Of a stretch of DNA of 64,000 nt, positions 50,733 to 59,608 are shown piece by piece; within the stretch, counting starts at the first letter, position 1; each line of letters starts with the position of its first letter. The stretch comes from DASWIP01 sp036397635. Its GTDB lineage: Bacteria > Actinomycetota > AC-67. Under the pieces are notes generated by a model. That model did no database searches, had not been told where the DNA came from, and saw nothing but the letters and a program-made list of their open reading frames with translations. The position numbers and the translations under genes are program-made. The stretch covers positions 8,597 to 72,596 of the forward strand of contig DASWIP010000031.1 of assembly GCA_036397635.1 (NCBI GenBank). The letters run 5' to 3'.

Positions 50733-52955
50733 ATGCTGCTTCCCTCACGTCGTATGACGCGAGTGCGGTCGTCCGCCGCCGCCCATCTCATCGCCCTCGT
50801 GGTCGCGATGGTGCAAGCGACGGGTCTGGCTTTGGGAGCGGGTACAACTTCGCCCGGCCCGGGCGACGGGACGCAGCTCGTCGTCCAGACTCTGTCGAAC
50901 CGGGCGGACCTGATCTCCGGCGGTGATGCGCTGATCGACATCGCTCGATCCGACGGGGGCAGCGTGTCGGGTCTGACCGTCATGGTGAACGGAGACGATG
51001 CGACCGCCGCCTTCGCCGAGCGGCCCAACGGACGCATCCAAGGGGTCGTGACTGGTCTGGCGGAGGGCGAGAACGTCATCGTGGCGGAGGCTTCGGGTGC
51101 GACGGGCGCGCAGCTCGTCGTGACGGATCATCCGATCGCTGGGCCGGTCTTCTCGGGTGAGCAGGTCCAGCCCTGGGCTTGCACCACCGAACGGAACGGT
51201 TTGGGGGCGCCGCTTGACGAAGCGTGCAACGCGTCGGCGGTGCAACGGTGGCGGTACCGCACCACCGGTGGCGCGTTCGCCGACTACGACGTCGCCGACC
51301 CGCCGAGTGATGTGGCGACCACCACGACCGATCAGGGTGAGGCCGTGCCCTACGTGTTCATGGTGGAGACCGGAGCGATGAACCGTGGCATCTATCGGTT
51401 CGCCATGCTCGCAGACCCGACCCAGCCGATCGAGCCGTGGGTCCATCCGCGCGGCTGGAACGGCGGCGTCTACTACAAGTTCGGTCCCTCGTGCGGCACG
51501 CAGTACAGCCAGGGTGACCCGATCGAGAACGTGGAAGACAACCGGCCCCTGTCGAAGGGGTACGCCGTCGCCACTTCGTCGCTGTCTGTGCTCGGCTCGA
51601 ACTGCAACACCGTCACCTCGGCCGAGTCACTGATGATGCTGCAGGAGCACATGGTCGAGCGGTTCGGTCCCATAACGCATACGCGCGGAAAAGGCGGCTC
51701 CGGCGGCTCGATCGGCCAGTTCGTCGTCGCGAGCAGCTACCCGGGCCTTCTGCAAGGACTCAACGTCGATCTCTCCTTCGAGGATGTCTGGACGACGCTG
51801 AACGAAGTGGCTGATTGCCGGCTGCTGCTGAACTACTTCACCCAGACCTCTCCTCACCTGTGGGGTGACGCGCGGGCGCAGGCGCTGGTCACCGGCCACA
51901 TGTCGATCGCGAGCTGCGCGGCGTGGGAGGTCGCGTTCGCGCCGTTGCTGAACCCGACCACGGGTTGCGGGGCGGGATCGCCCTACGATCCGAGCAGCAA
52001 CCCGAGCGGGTGCCGCGCGACGATCCAGGACATGCAGGTAAGTATCCTCGGCCGTCGGCCGCCGGAGGTGTGGAGCGCCGCGGAGCAAGCAGCCGGCTTC
52101 GGGTTCGCCGAGTTCCCCTACGACAACACCGGGCGTCTCTACGGGTTGAACGCGTTGCGGTCCGGCGACATCACCTCCGAGCAGTTCGTCGACCTGAACG
52201 AGAAGATCGGGGGGCTCGACGTCGATGGCAACGTCGTCGCCGAACGCAGCGCCGCCGATGCGGCCGTCGTCGAGACCTTGTATCGCGCGGGGCTTGTGAG
52301 CAGTGGCGCCACGCTGAAGCAAGTGCCGATCATCGACGTGCGCGCGTTCACCGGCAACGCCGAGATCCACACCAACTTCCACAGCTACGCGATGCGGCAG
52401 CGACTGCTCAACGCGCAAGGGCACCACGACAACCAGTCGATCTGGCAGCTCTTCGAGGTGCCCAACCTGCCGTCGGTCGCGGGGCCGCAGAGCTTCGCGC
52501 TGATGAGCCAGTGGTTGCACGCGATCGACGCGGACGCCGGCGGCGACTCGATCGAGGCGAAGATCGCCCGCAACCGTCCGGCAGGCGCTGAGGACTCGTG
52601 CCTGATCCAGGACCAGAAGGACGGCGACCTGAGCCGGTGCGCCGCGTTCACCTACTACGGGAACCCGTTGATCGCATCGGGCGGACCGGCGTCCAACGAC
52701 GTGATGAAGTGCGCGCTGCGGCCGTTGCCGAATGTGTGGCCCGCCGACGGCAGCTTCGGCCGGCTGCCGTTCACGCGCACCGTCGGTCCGGTGACCGGAC
52801 AGTGGGAACGGCTGCGCGCGAACTTCCCAGACGGCGTGTGTGACTTCAGCCGCCCGGGTATCGGTCAGGTGCCGGTCGAACCGTGGACGACGTTCGCAGG
52901 CGGACCGGGAGGCACACAGCTGGGGCCCGCGCCGCGATCAGAGGCCGTGTCTTAG
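50733..52955 (+). CDS. Large exported DUF6351-like alpha/beta hydrolase
   Basis: A protein of 740 residues; ATG 50733 after CTGAGGAG. Signal-like segment at about 12-35 (AAAHLIALVVAMVQATGLAL). An Ig-like domain (about 45-130), then a hydrolase region with RGKGGSGGSIGQF as candidate nucleophile loop and DNTGRLYGLNALRSGDIT, FVDLNEKIGGLDVDGN typical of DUF6351. The C-terminal part carries HSYAMRQRL with the likely catalytic His. Several Cys. Probably secreted, acting on polymers or esters; actual substrate unknown. Confidence 0.75.
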   Translation: MLLPSRRMTRVRSSAAAHLIALVVAMVQATGLALGAGTTSPGPGDGTQLVVQTLSNRADLISGGDALIDIARSDGGSVSGLTVMVNGDDATAAFAERPNGRIQGVVTGLAEGENVIVAEASGATGAQLVVTDHPIAGPVFSGEQVQPWACTTERNGLGAPLDEACNASAVQRWRYRTTGGAFADYDVADPPSDVATTTTDQGEAVPYVFMVETGAMNRGIYRFAMLADPTQPIEPWVHPRGWNGGVYYKFGPSCGTQYSQGDPIENVEDNRPLSKGYAVATSSLSVLGSNCNTVTSAESLMMLQEHMVERFGPITHTRGKGGSGGSIGQFVVASSYPGLLQGLNVDLSFEDVWTTLNEVADCRLLLNYFTQTSPHLWGDARAQALVTGHMSIASCAAWEVAFAPLLNPTTGCGAGSPYDPSSNPSGCRATIQDMQVSILGRRPPEVWSAAEQAAGFGFAEFPYDNTGRLYGLNALRSGDITSEQFVDLNEKIGGLDVDGNVVAERSAADAAVVETLYRAGLVSSGATLKQVPIIDVRAFTGNAEIHTNFHSYAMRQRLLNAQGHHDNQSIWQLFEVPNLPSVAGPQSFALMSQWLHAIDADAGGDSIEAKIARNRPAGAEDSCLIQDQKDGDLSRCAAFTYYGNPLIASGGPASNDVMKCALRPLPNVWPADGSFGRLPFTRTVGPVTGQWERLRANFPDGVCDFSRPGIGQVPVEPWTTFAGGPGGTQLGPAPRSEAVS

Positions 52956-53046
52956 GGGGGTCCGTCTCCTCACGCCCATCGCTGAGCCGCGCGCGGTGGC
53001 AGCTCCGATCGGCGCAAGCCCGTCGTCCCGCCTTCGTTCTTCGGGG

Positions 53047-53421
53047 TTACCAGAGCGAGTGGATCACCGGTGACCCGTGGAGCACGGCGATGTCGACCTT
53101 GCCCGCCCATTCGACGAAGGCGCCGAAGTCAGACCAGCTCTCTGCAGCCTGCTTCCAGTGATCGTCGAGACCAGCCGGGCTCTCATACACTTCGGTGAGA
53201 GCGAAGCATGTCTTGCCGGTCGGCGTAGATGAGGGGTCAAGCGAGTTCGACAATTCGGGCCCCTTCGCCACGTCGTAGCTCAACAGAGCGAGCTTCCCGT
53301 CGCGATGGTGGGTCTTCTCCAGCCAGTCTGCATGGGTCGTGAAGAGGCGCTCTCCGTCGGCCGCGAGGTCGGGAGGCGCGGTGAACACCATCGTGATCTG
53401 TGTCTTTCCCTTGTGAGACAT
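53047..53421 (-). CDS. Dimeric alpha/beta-barrel (ABM-like) protein
   Basis: A protein of 124 residues from ATG 53421, behind CAAGGAGGAAGG. The pattern VFTAPPDLAADGERLFTTHA, LALLSYDVAKG and CFALTEVYESPAGLDDHWKQ is that of antibiotic-biosynthesis-monooxygenase/EthD-like ferredoxin folds, where two subunits form a barrel. No cofactor site is evident. Function unknown; no clear partner in the neighbourhood. Confidence 0.65.
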   Translation of the reverse strand: MSHKGKTQITMVFTAPPDLAADGERLFTTHADWLEKTHHRDGKLALLSYDVAKGPELSNSLDPSSTPTGKTCFALTEVYESPAGLDDHWKQAAESWSDFGAFVEWAGKVDIAVLHGSPVIHSLW

Positions 53422-53567
53422 CCTTCCTCCTTGGTGACGAGCGGCAGCCGCCTGGTCGCCTGCGCGCTTGTCCACCCTGGGGGCCCAGCTCCGGTGGGTC
53501 AATCCCTAAACTGAGGGTGTGGTGGCCGGTTTTGTGGCGTTGGTCGGCGACGGATCGAGTCGTTCGG

Positions 53568-53999
53568 TCAGAAGATTCCGAAGACGAAATGTCTCGTTGC
53601 CGAGTTCGAGGCGACGGTGATGACGGCGTAGCGAGCCCCGGTCGGGATCGTGCCTGCTTCCCACGACAGTCCGGAGAACGTCTGCAAGGAGATGGGGTCG
53701 GAGCCGTCGCAGGTTCCGAGATCCGCATAGAAAGAGACGTCGGGATCAAGAGCGTCCGAGAGTGAGAAGGTGTGACCTGTGTCCTCGGCGGTCAGCTCAA
53801 CGACCCATCCCAGAACGCCTTGGGATCGCGGACCGGTAGCGAGCCAGGCACACCGGGCGGGACGGTCGACCGGCTGGAGAGCCGGGGCCGCTTTGGCAGC
53901 GGGGAGCAGGATGGTGCCCTCGATCTGGCGCGTGTGAGCCGCGGCCGGCTGGTGGGCGACGAGGGCGAAGCCGATCGCCACGATCATGAGGATCCTCAT
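53568..53999 (-). CDS. Small secreted protein, unknown function
   Basis: A protein of 143 residues from ATG 53999 with a signal peptide (MRILMIVAIGFALVAHQPAA, cut near AHA-like residues about 22). Two Cys (RCAWL, TCDGS) and a beta-rich body ending SATRHFVFGIF. The theme resembles jellyroll-like secreted domains. A longer upstream frame exists but lacks a ribosome site. The 146-base gap towards the ABM-like gene shows nothing recognisable. Confidence 0.6.
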   Translation of the reverse strand: MRILMIVAIGFALVAHQPAAAHTRQIEGTILLPAAKAAPALQPVDRPARCAWLATGPRSQGVLGWVVELTAEDTGHTFSLSDALDPDVSFYADLGTCDGSDPISLQTFSGLSWEAGTIPTGARYAVITVASNSATRHFVFGIF

Positions 54000-54084
54000 C
54001 TGCCGATTCCCTTCTTGTCGTCGCGGGATCGTCGGATCGGTCCACAAGGGTGTTTCGACTGGATGCCCCGAGATTCCTGCGACG

Positions 54085-54201
54085 GTCTTCGCTGGCCTGC
54101 GGCGCGAGCGGATCGCTTGGTTCAAGGACCCCGCCGGTAATGTGCTGTCTGGGCTCGGCCCGATAGGGGCCGGTATCCTTCGGCTGATCGAGCAGGTGTG
54201 A
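54085..54201 (+). pseudogene. Glyoxalase/VOC-family C-terminal remnant
   Basis: In frame +, VFAGLRRERIAWFKDPAGNV then LSGLG matches the final strand of VOC-family proteins (WFKDPDGN motif). No N-terminal VOC half or start codon lies upstream; the secreted-protein promoter occupies that place on the other strand. It is best seen as the tail of a deleted gene. Confidence 0.45.
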
Positions 54202-54244
54202 CGGCATCTTCTGGACACGCTGAAGGAAACGGGGAGGTAGGCAT

Positions 54245-55360
54245 ATGGGCGGGGTGCGCGTTCTGGTCGGGACTCGTAAGGGCGCGTTCGTTCTGACCTC
54301 TGACGGGAAGCGGGAAAGCTGGGACGTCGAGGGACCGCATTTCGGCGGCTGGGAGATCTATCACCTCAAGGGATCACCCGCCGACGACGAACGAATCTAC
54401 GCGTCGCAGAGCACCTCCTGGTTCGGTCAGCTGATCCAGCGCTCGGATGACGGTGGCCGGACGTGGACGCCGGTAGGGAACGAGTTCACCTACGACGGCA
54501 CTCCCGGGACGCACATGTGGTACGACGGCACACCGCATCCGTGGGAGTTCGCGCGCGTCTGGCACCTCGAGCCGTCGCTGACCGATCCCGACACGGTCTA
54601 CGCCGGTGTCGAGGACGCCGCGTTGTTCCGTTCCATCGACGGTGGGCAGAGTTGGCACGAGCTTCCCGGCTTGCGCGAACATGGATCCGCCGGCTCGTGG
54701 CAGCCGGGTGCGGGCGGACTGTGCCTGCACACGATCGTCGTGGACCCGACCCGTCCCGACAGGATCTTCGTCGCCATCTCCGCGGCGGGCGTGTTCCGTA
54801 CGGATGACTCGGGCAAGACCTGGCAGCCGATGAACCGTGGGCTGCGATCCGAGGGCCTGCCCGATCCTGATGTCGAGGTCGGTCATTGCGTGCACCGCAT
54901 CGCCCTGCACCCGTCACGTCCAGATGTGCTGTTCATGCAGAAACACTGGGACGTGATGCGCAGCGACGACGCCGGCGAGTCGTGGAACGAGGTCAGCGGC
55001 AACCTGCCCAGCGACTTCGGGTTCGTCGTCGACGTGCACGCGCACGAGCCCGACACGATCTACGTCGTCCCGATCAAGAGCGACTCGGAGCACTATCCAC
55101 CCGACGGACGGCTGCGCGTGTACCGCAGCAAGACGGGTGGGAACGATTGGGAGGCGCTCACCGACGGGCTTCCCCAGAAGGACTGCTACCTGAACGTGCT
55201 GCGCGATGCGATGGCCGTCGACGCGCTCGACCCGTGTGGCGTGTACTTCGGCACCAGCGGAGGGCAGGTGTACGCGTCAGCCGATGCGGGAGACAGCTGG
55301 GCTCCGATCGTCCGGGATCTCCCGGCGGTGCTCTCCATCGAGGTGCAGACGCTGCCATGA
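54245..55360 (+). CDS. BNR/sialidase-like seven-bladed repeat protein
   Basis: A protein of 371 residues behind GGGGAGGTAG. Asp-box repeats recur: SDDGGRTWTPV, SIDGGQSWHEL, TDDSGKTWQPM, SDDAGESWNEV and SADAGDSWAPI. No signal peptide, and the sialidase catalytic Arg triad is not evident, so it may be a binding protein or another hydrolase. Overlaps the MoaD-like gene by 4 bases, a pairing found in other actinobacteria, with unknown purpose. Confidence 0.8.
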   Translation: MGGVRVLVGTRKGAFVLTSDGKRESWDVEGPHFGGWEIYHLKGSPADDERIYASQSTSWFGQLIQRSDDGGRTWTPVGNEFTYDGTPGTHMWYDGTPHPWEFARVWHLEPSLTDPDTVYAGVEDAALFRSIDGGQSWHELPGLREHGSAGSWQPGAGGLCLHTIVVDPTRPDRIFVAISAAGVFRTDDSGKTWQPMNRGLRSEGLPDPDVEVGHCVHRIALHPSRPDVLFMQKHWDVMRSDDAGESWNEVSGNLPSDFGFVVDVHAHEPDTIYVVPIKSDSEHYPPDGRLRVYRSKTGGNDWEALTDGLPQKDCYLNVLRDAMAVDALDPCGVYFGTSGGQVYASADAGDSWAPIVRDLPAVLSIEVQTLP

Positions 55361-55653
55361 TCCGGGTCGTGCTCCCCACGCATCTGCGAAACCTCGCCCA
55401 CGTGGATGGAGAAGCGACGCTCGACGTGCATGGGCCGGTGACGCAGCGCTCCGTCTTCGACGCGCTCGAGTCAAGCTATCCGATGCTCCGCGGCACGATC
55501 CGCGACCATGCCACGAAGAAGCGCCGGCCGTTCGTGCGGTTCTACGCGGGTGGGGAGGACCTGTCGCACGAGCCACCGGACGCCCTGCTGCCGGACGATG
55601 TCGCCAGCGGTACTGAGCCTCTCCTGGTCGTGGGCGCCATGTCCGGCGGCTAG
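55357..55653 (+). CDS. MoaD/ThiS-family ubiquitin-like protein
   Basis: A protein of 98 residues with a beta-grasp pattern (IRVVLPTHLRNLAHVDGE, VFDALESSYPMLRGTI, KRRPFVRFYAGGEDLS) and a C-terminal tail ending GAMSGG, with the Gly-Gly used for adenylation and thiocarboxylation in this family. Coupled to the BNR protein gene (ATGA). It could be a sulfur carrier or a protein modifier; no E1-like partner is nearby. Confidence 0.82.
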   Translation: MIRVVLPTHLRNLAHVDGEATLDVHGPVTQRSVFDALESSYPMLRGTIRDHATKKRRPFVRFYAGGEDLSHEPPDALLPDDVASGTEPLLVVGAMSGG

Positions 55654-55693
55654 CGTCGCCGGGCCCCGGGACCGCGAGGCTCTTCGTGACCGA

Positions 55694-56497
55694 TCAGGTC
55701 ACGATCAGCGTGCCCGCCATGTCGTCGTCGGCCGGGTCGGGGGACTCTGGATCGCTGTGAGGCTGGCAGTAGAAGATGTACGTCCCCGGCTCCGAAGGGA
55801 TCTGGATGGTCTTGGAGCTCCCGACGGTGAAACCTTCGTCGATGCCAAGCTCGTCCACGGTGAAGGTGTGGAAGAAGGGATCATCGTTCTCGACGTAGAT
55901 CGTCGACCCCGCGGGGACCGTGATCTGCTCGGAGCTGAACTCGAAGTTCTTCATCGCGACCTGCGCGGCCGCGCCGGTCGCATCGGCGGTCGACCGCCCT
56001 GTGACCGTGAGCACGCCTGAGATGACGGCGAGCACCGCGACGGTCGCCACGGCGATGCGGATCCCTCGTGCCTCCCCGCCTTCCGCGCGCGCGGTCAGGT
56101 GGCCGCGTCGTCCGGCTTTGATGGCCGCGACGGACGATGCCACGCCGAGCAAGACGCCCGGCACGTACAGCACCGAGGGGATGAAGTCGAAGAAGTTGTT
56201 CGGGACGAAGAGCCCGAAGATCATCCAGAACAGCATCAGCGCGCCGAGCAGGCCCAGAACGATGCCGACGATCTTCGCCCAGGTTCCGAAACGCCAGACG
56301 AGAGAGGCGACGATCGAGAAGACCACGATCGGGATCACGAAGAAGGTCGCGTCCGCGAGATCGAGTCCGAAGGCCGCCCCGGCTGCCAGCAAGATCAGGG
56401 GCGCTGCCGCCGCCGATCCGAATCCAAGCACCGCCAGGCGGGTCCAGCGGGCCTTCCCTATGCGCACGGTCGTGTCGAGTGTTCCAGCCATCCCCAT
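55694..56497 (-). CDS. Membrane protein with C-terminal cupredoxin domain
   Basis: A protein of 267 residues; GGGAGG precedes ATG 56497 closely and a second ATG at 56491 is equally possible. Membrane helices at about 20-45, 48-70, 75-98, 105-125 and 145-165, then an extracytoplasmic plastocyanin-like domain: AMKNFEFSSEQITVPAGS, His in FFHTFTVDELG, Cys and His in YIFYCQPHSDPE and Met in DDDMAGTL. This is a type 1 copper site, so electron transfer at the membrane surface is likely. The intact ligands argue for function. Fusion of several helices ahead of a blue-copper domain is less common than a simple anchor. Confidence 0.82.
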   Translation of the reverse strand: MGMAGTLDTTVRIGKARWTRLAVLGFGSAAAAPLILLAAGAAFGLDLADATFFVIPIVVFSIVASLVWRFGTWAKIVGIVLGLLGALMLFWMIFGLFVPNNFFDFIPSVLYVPGVLLGVASSVAAIKAGRRGHLTARAEGGEARGIRIAVATVAVLAVISGVLTVTGRSTADATGAAAQVAMKNFEFSSEQITVPAGSTIYVENDDPFFHTFTVDELGIDEGFTVGSSKTIQIPSEPGTYIFYCQPHSDPESPDPADDDMAGTLIVT

Positions 56498-56692
56498 CCA
56501 CCTCCCAGGATCAGGCCGACCATACGAAGCGGCCCAGGTGCGGTCCAGGAAGGCTCCACCACAACGACCAGGGAGGTGTCCCTCCCCGTGTGTCTTTGGT
56601 CGCCTCGATTTCCGACCGACCGGAAGGATTTAGGGCACGAGCACCGTATTTCCCTTCCTGGAGGCCGTTCCCAGACCAAGGAAAGGAACCCG

Positions 56693-59053
56693 ATGCTTCG
56701 CAGGGTCATGCTCTCCGCGCTCGTGCTCGCCCTCGTTCCGCTGCCGGGTATCGCCGGCGGGGATGCGGATCCCTGGTACGAGTGGAGCGGTGAACCAGCC
56801 CTGATCGCCAATGCGGGCGTCTATCGGCATGGCGAGTTCATCTACAACGACTACGTCTACGACGATCATGGTGCGAACACCGACGGCAAGGACCGGCTCG
56901 ATCTGCCGTTCGGCGCGTGGCCGGATCCGAGCCGGCCCGGCGAAGCGCGGTTCTCCCCCACCGGGGGCGCCGTCCGTCACGCCGGCGACTTCATGTACGC
57001 GGCCGACGACGACAACCTGATGCGCAACGTCGCCGACCTCCTCGAGTTCCGCGTCACGACGGACCCCGACGATGTGTTTCTGCACGCCCGCTTCGGCGAC
57101 ATGACCGCGGAGGATTCCAACGTCGTTGCCGCGTGCATCGACACCGATCTCTTGGCGGCGACCGGGGTGCAATCTTGGCCTCATGGCGCGAACATGACCG
57201 CGCGCCTCGGCTGCGACCTGCTCGTCACCGCGTGGGGCACCGGCGCCAGCGTGGCGACGAGCGACGGCGTCGCCGACCTGGCGTCACTCGACGGCGACGT
57301 TCGCGCCGACGTTGCCGAGGCAACGATCGACCTTCGCCTGCCGAAGAGCCAGGCCGACCCCGGCGACGACACGTGGCGTATGTGGGTCGCGAGCGGGATC
57401 TGGGACGCGGCCGCGAGCTCGTGGCTGCAGGTCCCGCCGATCCCGCAGGCGATCGGCGAGCCGCTGGTCTCCGGTGGCGGCCTCGGTGTCCCGAACGTCT
57501 GGGACCTCCTGTCGAACAACAACGAGTCGAACTCGTACTGGATGGAGGAGAAGCAGGCGAACGATCTGGCGCGCTCGTACATCTTCGACGACTTCGTCGA
57601 CGTCGACTTCGATCGTCTGAAGGAGCACGACAACGACCCCGATCCGCAGATCACGGGATTCATGCAGCGGATCTATATCTCCGAGCATCCCATGGACCCG
57701 CCGCGGGGCATCATCGCCGAGGGCGACGAACCGACGACCAACTTCGAGTATCTCGGGCCCTACCAGCCCTACGCGATGGTGGTTCCCTCGCGCTACTACG
57801 ACGAGCCGAACAGCCGTTGGGCATACGACGAATGCCTTCACCCGCTCAACGGCAACCACATGGTCGAGGTCTATTACTCGCAAGCCTTCTATCAGGGCGA
57901 GGGGTACAACCCGCTCGTCACCGGGACTGTCCCGCAGACCGGCTATCTCGGGTTCAGCGAGATCGAGGGCCTCGCCGACCGGCTCGGCACGCTCTACTCA
58001 TGCGTGCTCGGCCGCGGAGAAGGGGTCGGGTACACGGGCGGCGATGGTTTGGTCGACGCGCTCGAGGTGCAGGCAGACGTGTTGCGTCGTTACCGTGTCG
58101 ACGAGGATCGCGTGACGGTGCACGGCGTGTCCCTCGGTGCGATCGGCTCGTGGTACATGTCGCAGCTCTACCCGGACCGGTACAGCGCGGTCATGCCCTA
58201 CATCTTCTCGCCGAACATCGTTGCCGGCGACCTGCCGCGGTTGATGAACCTGCACAACACCCCTGTGTTCTATGCGATCGGCACCCTCGATCAATTCGCG
58301 CAGGGGACGCAGGGTGACCCGACCGCCGATCGCATGGAAGAGGAAGGAAACGAATACGTCTACGTGCACTACCTCGGGCGGCAGCACGAGGGCCGCATCG
58401 AGGGGGACTTCCTGCCGTTCACCGAGGCGCTTGCGTATCCCCGGACGCGGGTCGAGGATCCTGCGCGCGTCCGCTACCGTTTCGACGCCGGGGCGTTCAG
58501 CTCGAAGATCCCCGGGGATGGATCCGCATACTGGGTGCGCGCGTCGCAAGCTCGTAGCGGAGACAGCTCCACGGTCGACGTGACGAGTCTCGCGCGCGCC
58601 GAGCAGCTTCCGACGCACCAGGTGATCTTCGACGGGCTCTACACGAACACGATCGAGGGCTGGCAGGCGCGCATCAGGGGGCTGTTGCGGGTGAGCGAGG
58701 CCGAGTTCCAAGCCATATGGCAGCCCGCGCAGTGGGAGCCGGGTTGGGAGGAGCTCTCGCTCGAGGTGACCGAAGCTGCCCTCGAGCCACGGGTGGTGAG
58801 CAACGGTTTCGAGCTCACCTCGAGCAACCTCGGCGCGGTGACGCTCGACACCGACCGGATGGACCTGGACACCGACGAGCCGATCGTCGGTATCGCCTCG
58901 GGGGATGGCCCGACATCGTTCACGCTGCTCGGCATCCCCGGCGGCGCGAGCGTGACGATGGACGGTGACCCCGTCACGACGGATCTTGCCTTCGGCGGGA
59001 TCACCTTCACGGTCGATCTCAGCGGTGGGCCCCACACCCTCGTGATCGGCTAG
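56693..59053 (+). CDS. Large secreted esterase/depolymerase-like alpha/beta hydrolase
   Basis: A protein of 786 residues; ATG 56693 after AAGGAAAGGAACC. Signal peptide about 1-22 (MLRRVMLSALVLALVPLPG). The N-terminal half (about 25-330) is beta-rich. The hydrolase core has nucleophile GVSLGAIGSWYMSQLYPD (Ser in GVSLG), an acid in AIGTLDQF, and a His in YLGRQHEGRIEGD. C-terminal beta sandwich to the end. Resembles polyhydroxybutyrate-depolymerase/feruloyl-esterase-like secreted hydrolases. Substrate unknown. Confidence 0.78.
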   Translation: MLRRVMLSALVLALVPLPGIAGGDADPWYEWSGEPALIANAGVYRHGEFIYNDYVYDDHGANTDGKDRLDLPFGAWPDPSRPGEARFSPTGGAVRHAGDFMYAADDDNLMRNVADLLEFRVTTDPDDVFLHARFGDMTAEDSNVVAACIDTDLLAATGVQSWPHGANMTARLGCDLLVTAWGTGASVATSDGVADLASLDGDVRADVAEATIDLRLPKSQADPGDDTWRMWVASGIWDAAASSWLQVPPIPQAIGEPLVSGGGLGVPNVWDLLSNNNESNSYWMEEKQANDLARSYIFDDFVDVDFDRLKEHDNDPDPQITGFMQRIYISEHPMDPPRGIIAEGDEPTTNFEYLGPYQPYAMVVPSRYYDEPNSRWAYDECLHPLNGNHMVEVYYSQAFYQGEGYNPLVTGTVPQTGYLGFSEIEGLADRLGTLYSCVLGRGEGVGYTGGDGLVDALEVQADVLRRYRVDEDRVTVHGVSLGAIGSWYMSQLYPDRYSAVMPYIFSPNIVAGDLPRLMNLHNTPVFYAIGTLDQFAQGTQGDPTADRMEEEGNEYVYVHYLGRQHEGRIEGDFLPFTEALAYPRTRVEDPARVRYRFDAGAFSSKIPGDGSAYWVRASQARSGDSSTVDVTSLARAEQLPTHQVIFDGLYTNTIEGWQARIRGLLRVSEAEFQAIWQPAQWEPGWEELSLEVTEAALEPRVVSNGFELTSSNLGAVTLDTDRMDLDTDEPIVGIASGDGPTSFTLLGIPGGASVTMDGDPVTTDLAFGGITFTVDLSGGPHTLVIG

Positions 59054-59086
59054 CCGGGGTGAGCGCGTGACCGTGAGTGGACCGGG

Positions 59087-59458
59087 TTAACCGCGGCGGT
59101 CCTCGGGTGTGCGGCCGGTGGCGGTTCCCCATGAATGACGGCTCACTACCGGCATCGCGTCCGGCGGGAGCGCGGCGTTGGAGCGCGCGAGCTGCTCGAT
59201 AAGCGGTGCATCGCAGACCCGGCAGAGCTGCACCTTCGTGTAGCCCACGACCGACATCTGATCCCCGCGGACCTTCTGGACGACGGCTTTCGGCGCCTCG
59301 ACCAGATCTCGTCCCCCGCACTGCGGGCACGTGGGGCGCGGATCACGCTCCCAGCGATGTGCGCACGCATCGCAGGTGAGCATGATCACGTCGCCATCGC
59401 GCTCGCCGCGGATGTCTTCCGCTTCGCCGCAGGCCGGACAGGCTATCGCTCGAGTCAT
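59087..59458 (-). CDS. Multi-zinc-ribbon protein
   Basis: A protein of 123 residues with four Cys pairs: ACPACGE, TCDACAHRWE, TCPQCGGRDL and LCRVCDAP, giving two zinc ribbons, and a tail without order. Probably a nucleic-acid or protein adaptor. No signal peptide. Convergent with the secreted hydrolase gene at 33 bases. Confidence 0.7.
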   Translation of the reverse strand: MTRAIACPACGEAEDIRGERDGDVIMLTCDACAHRWERDPRPTCPQCGGRDLVEAPKAVVQKVRGDQMSVVGYTKVQLCRVCDAPLIEQLARSNAALPPDAMPVVSRHSWGTATGRTPEDRRG

Positions 59459-59608
59459 TCCGTCATCACCCTAAACGAGTCGATGGAGTGGGCCGGATAA
59501 GCGACAAAGCCGTAAGAATCAGGTGATAGGGGCGTATCTACCATCTGGGTGGTGCGAGCCAGGGCGCGGTGGCGCGCTCACGCACGCCCGGTGATGGGGG
59601 AGGGACGC

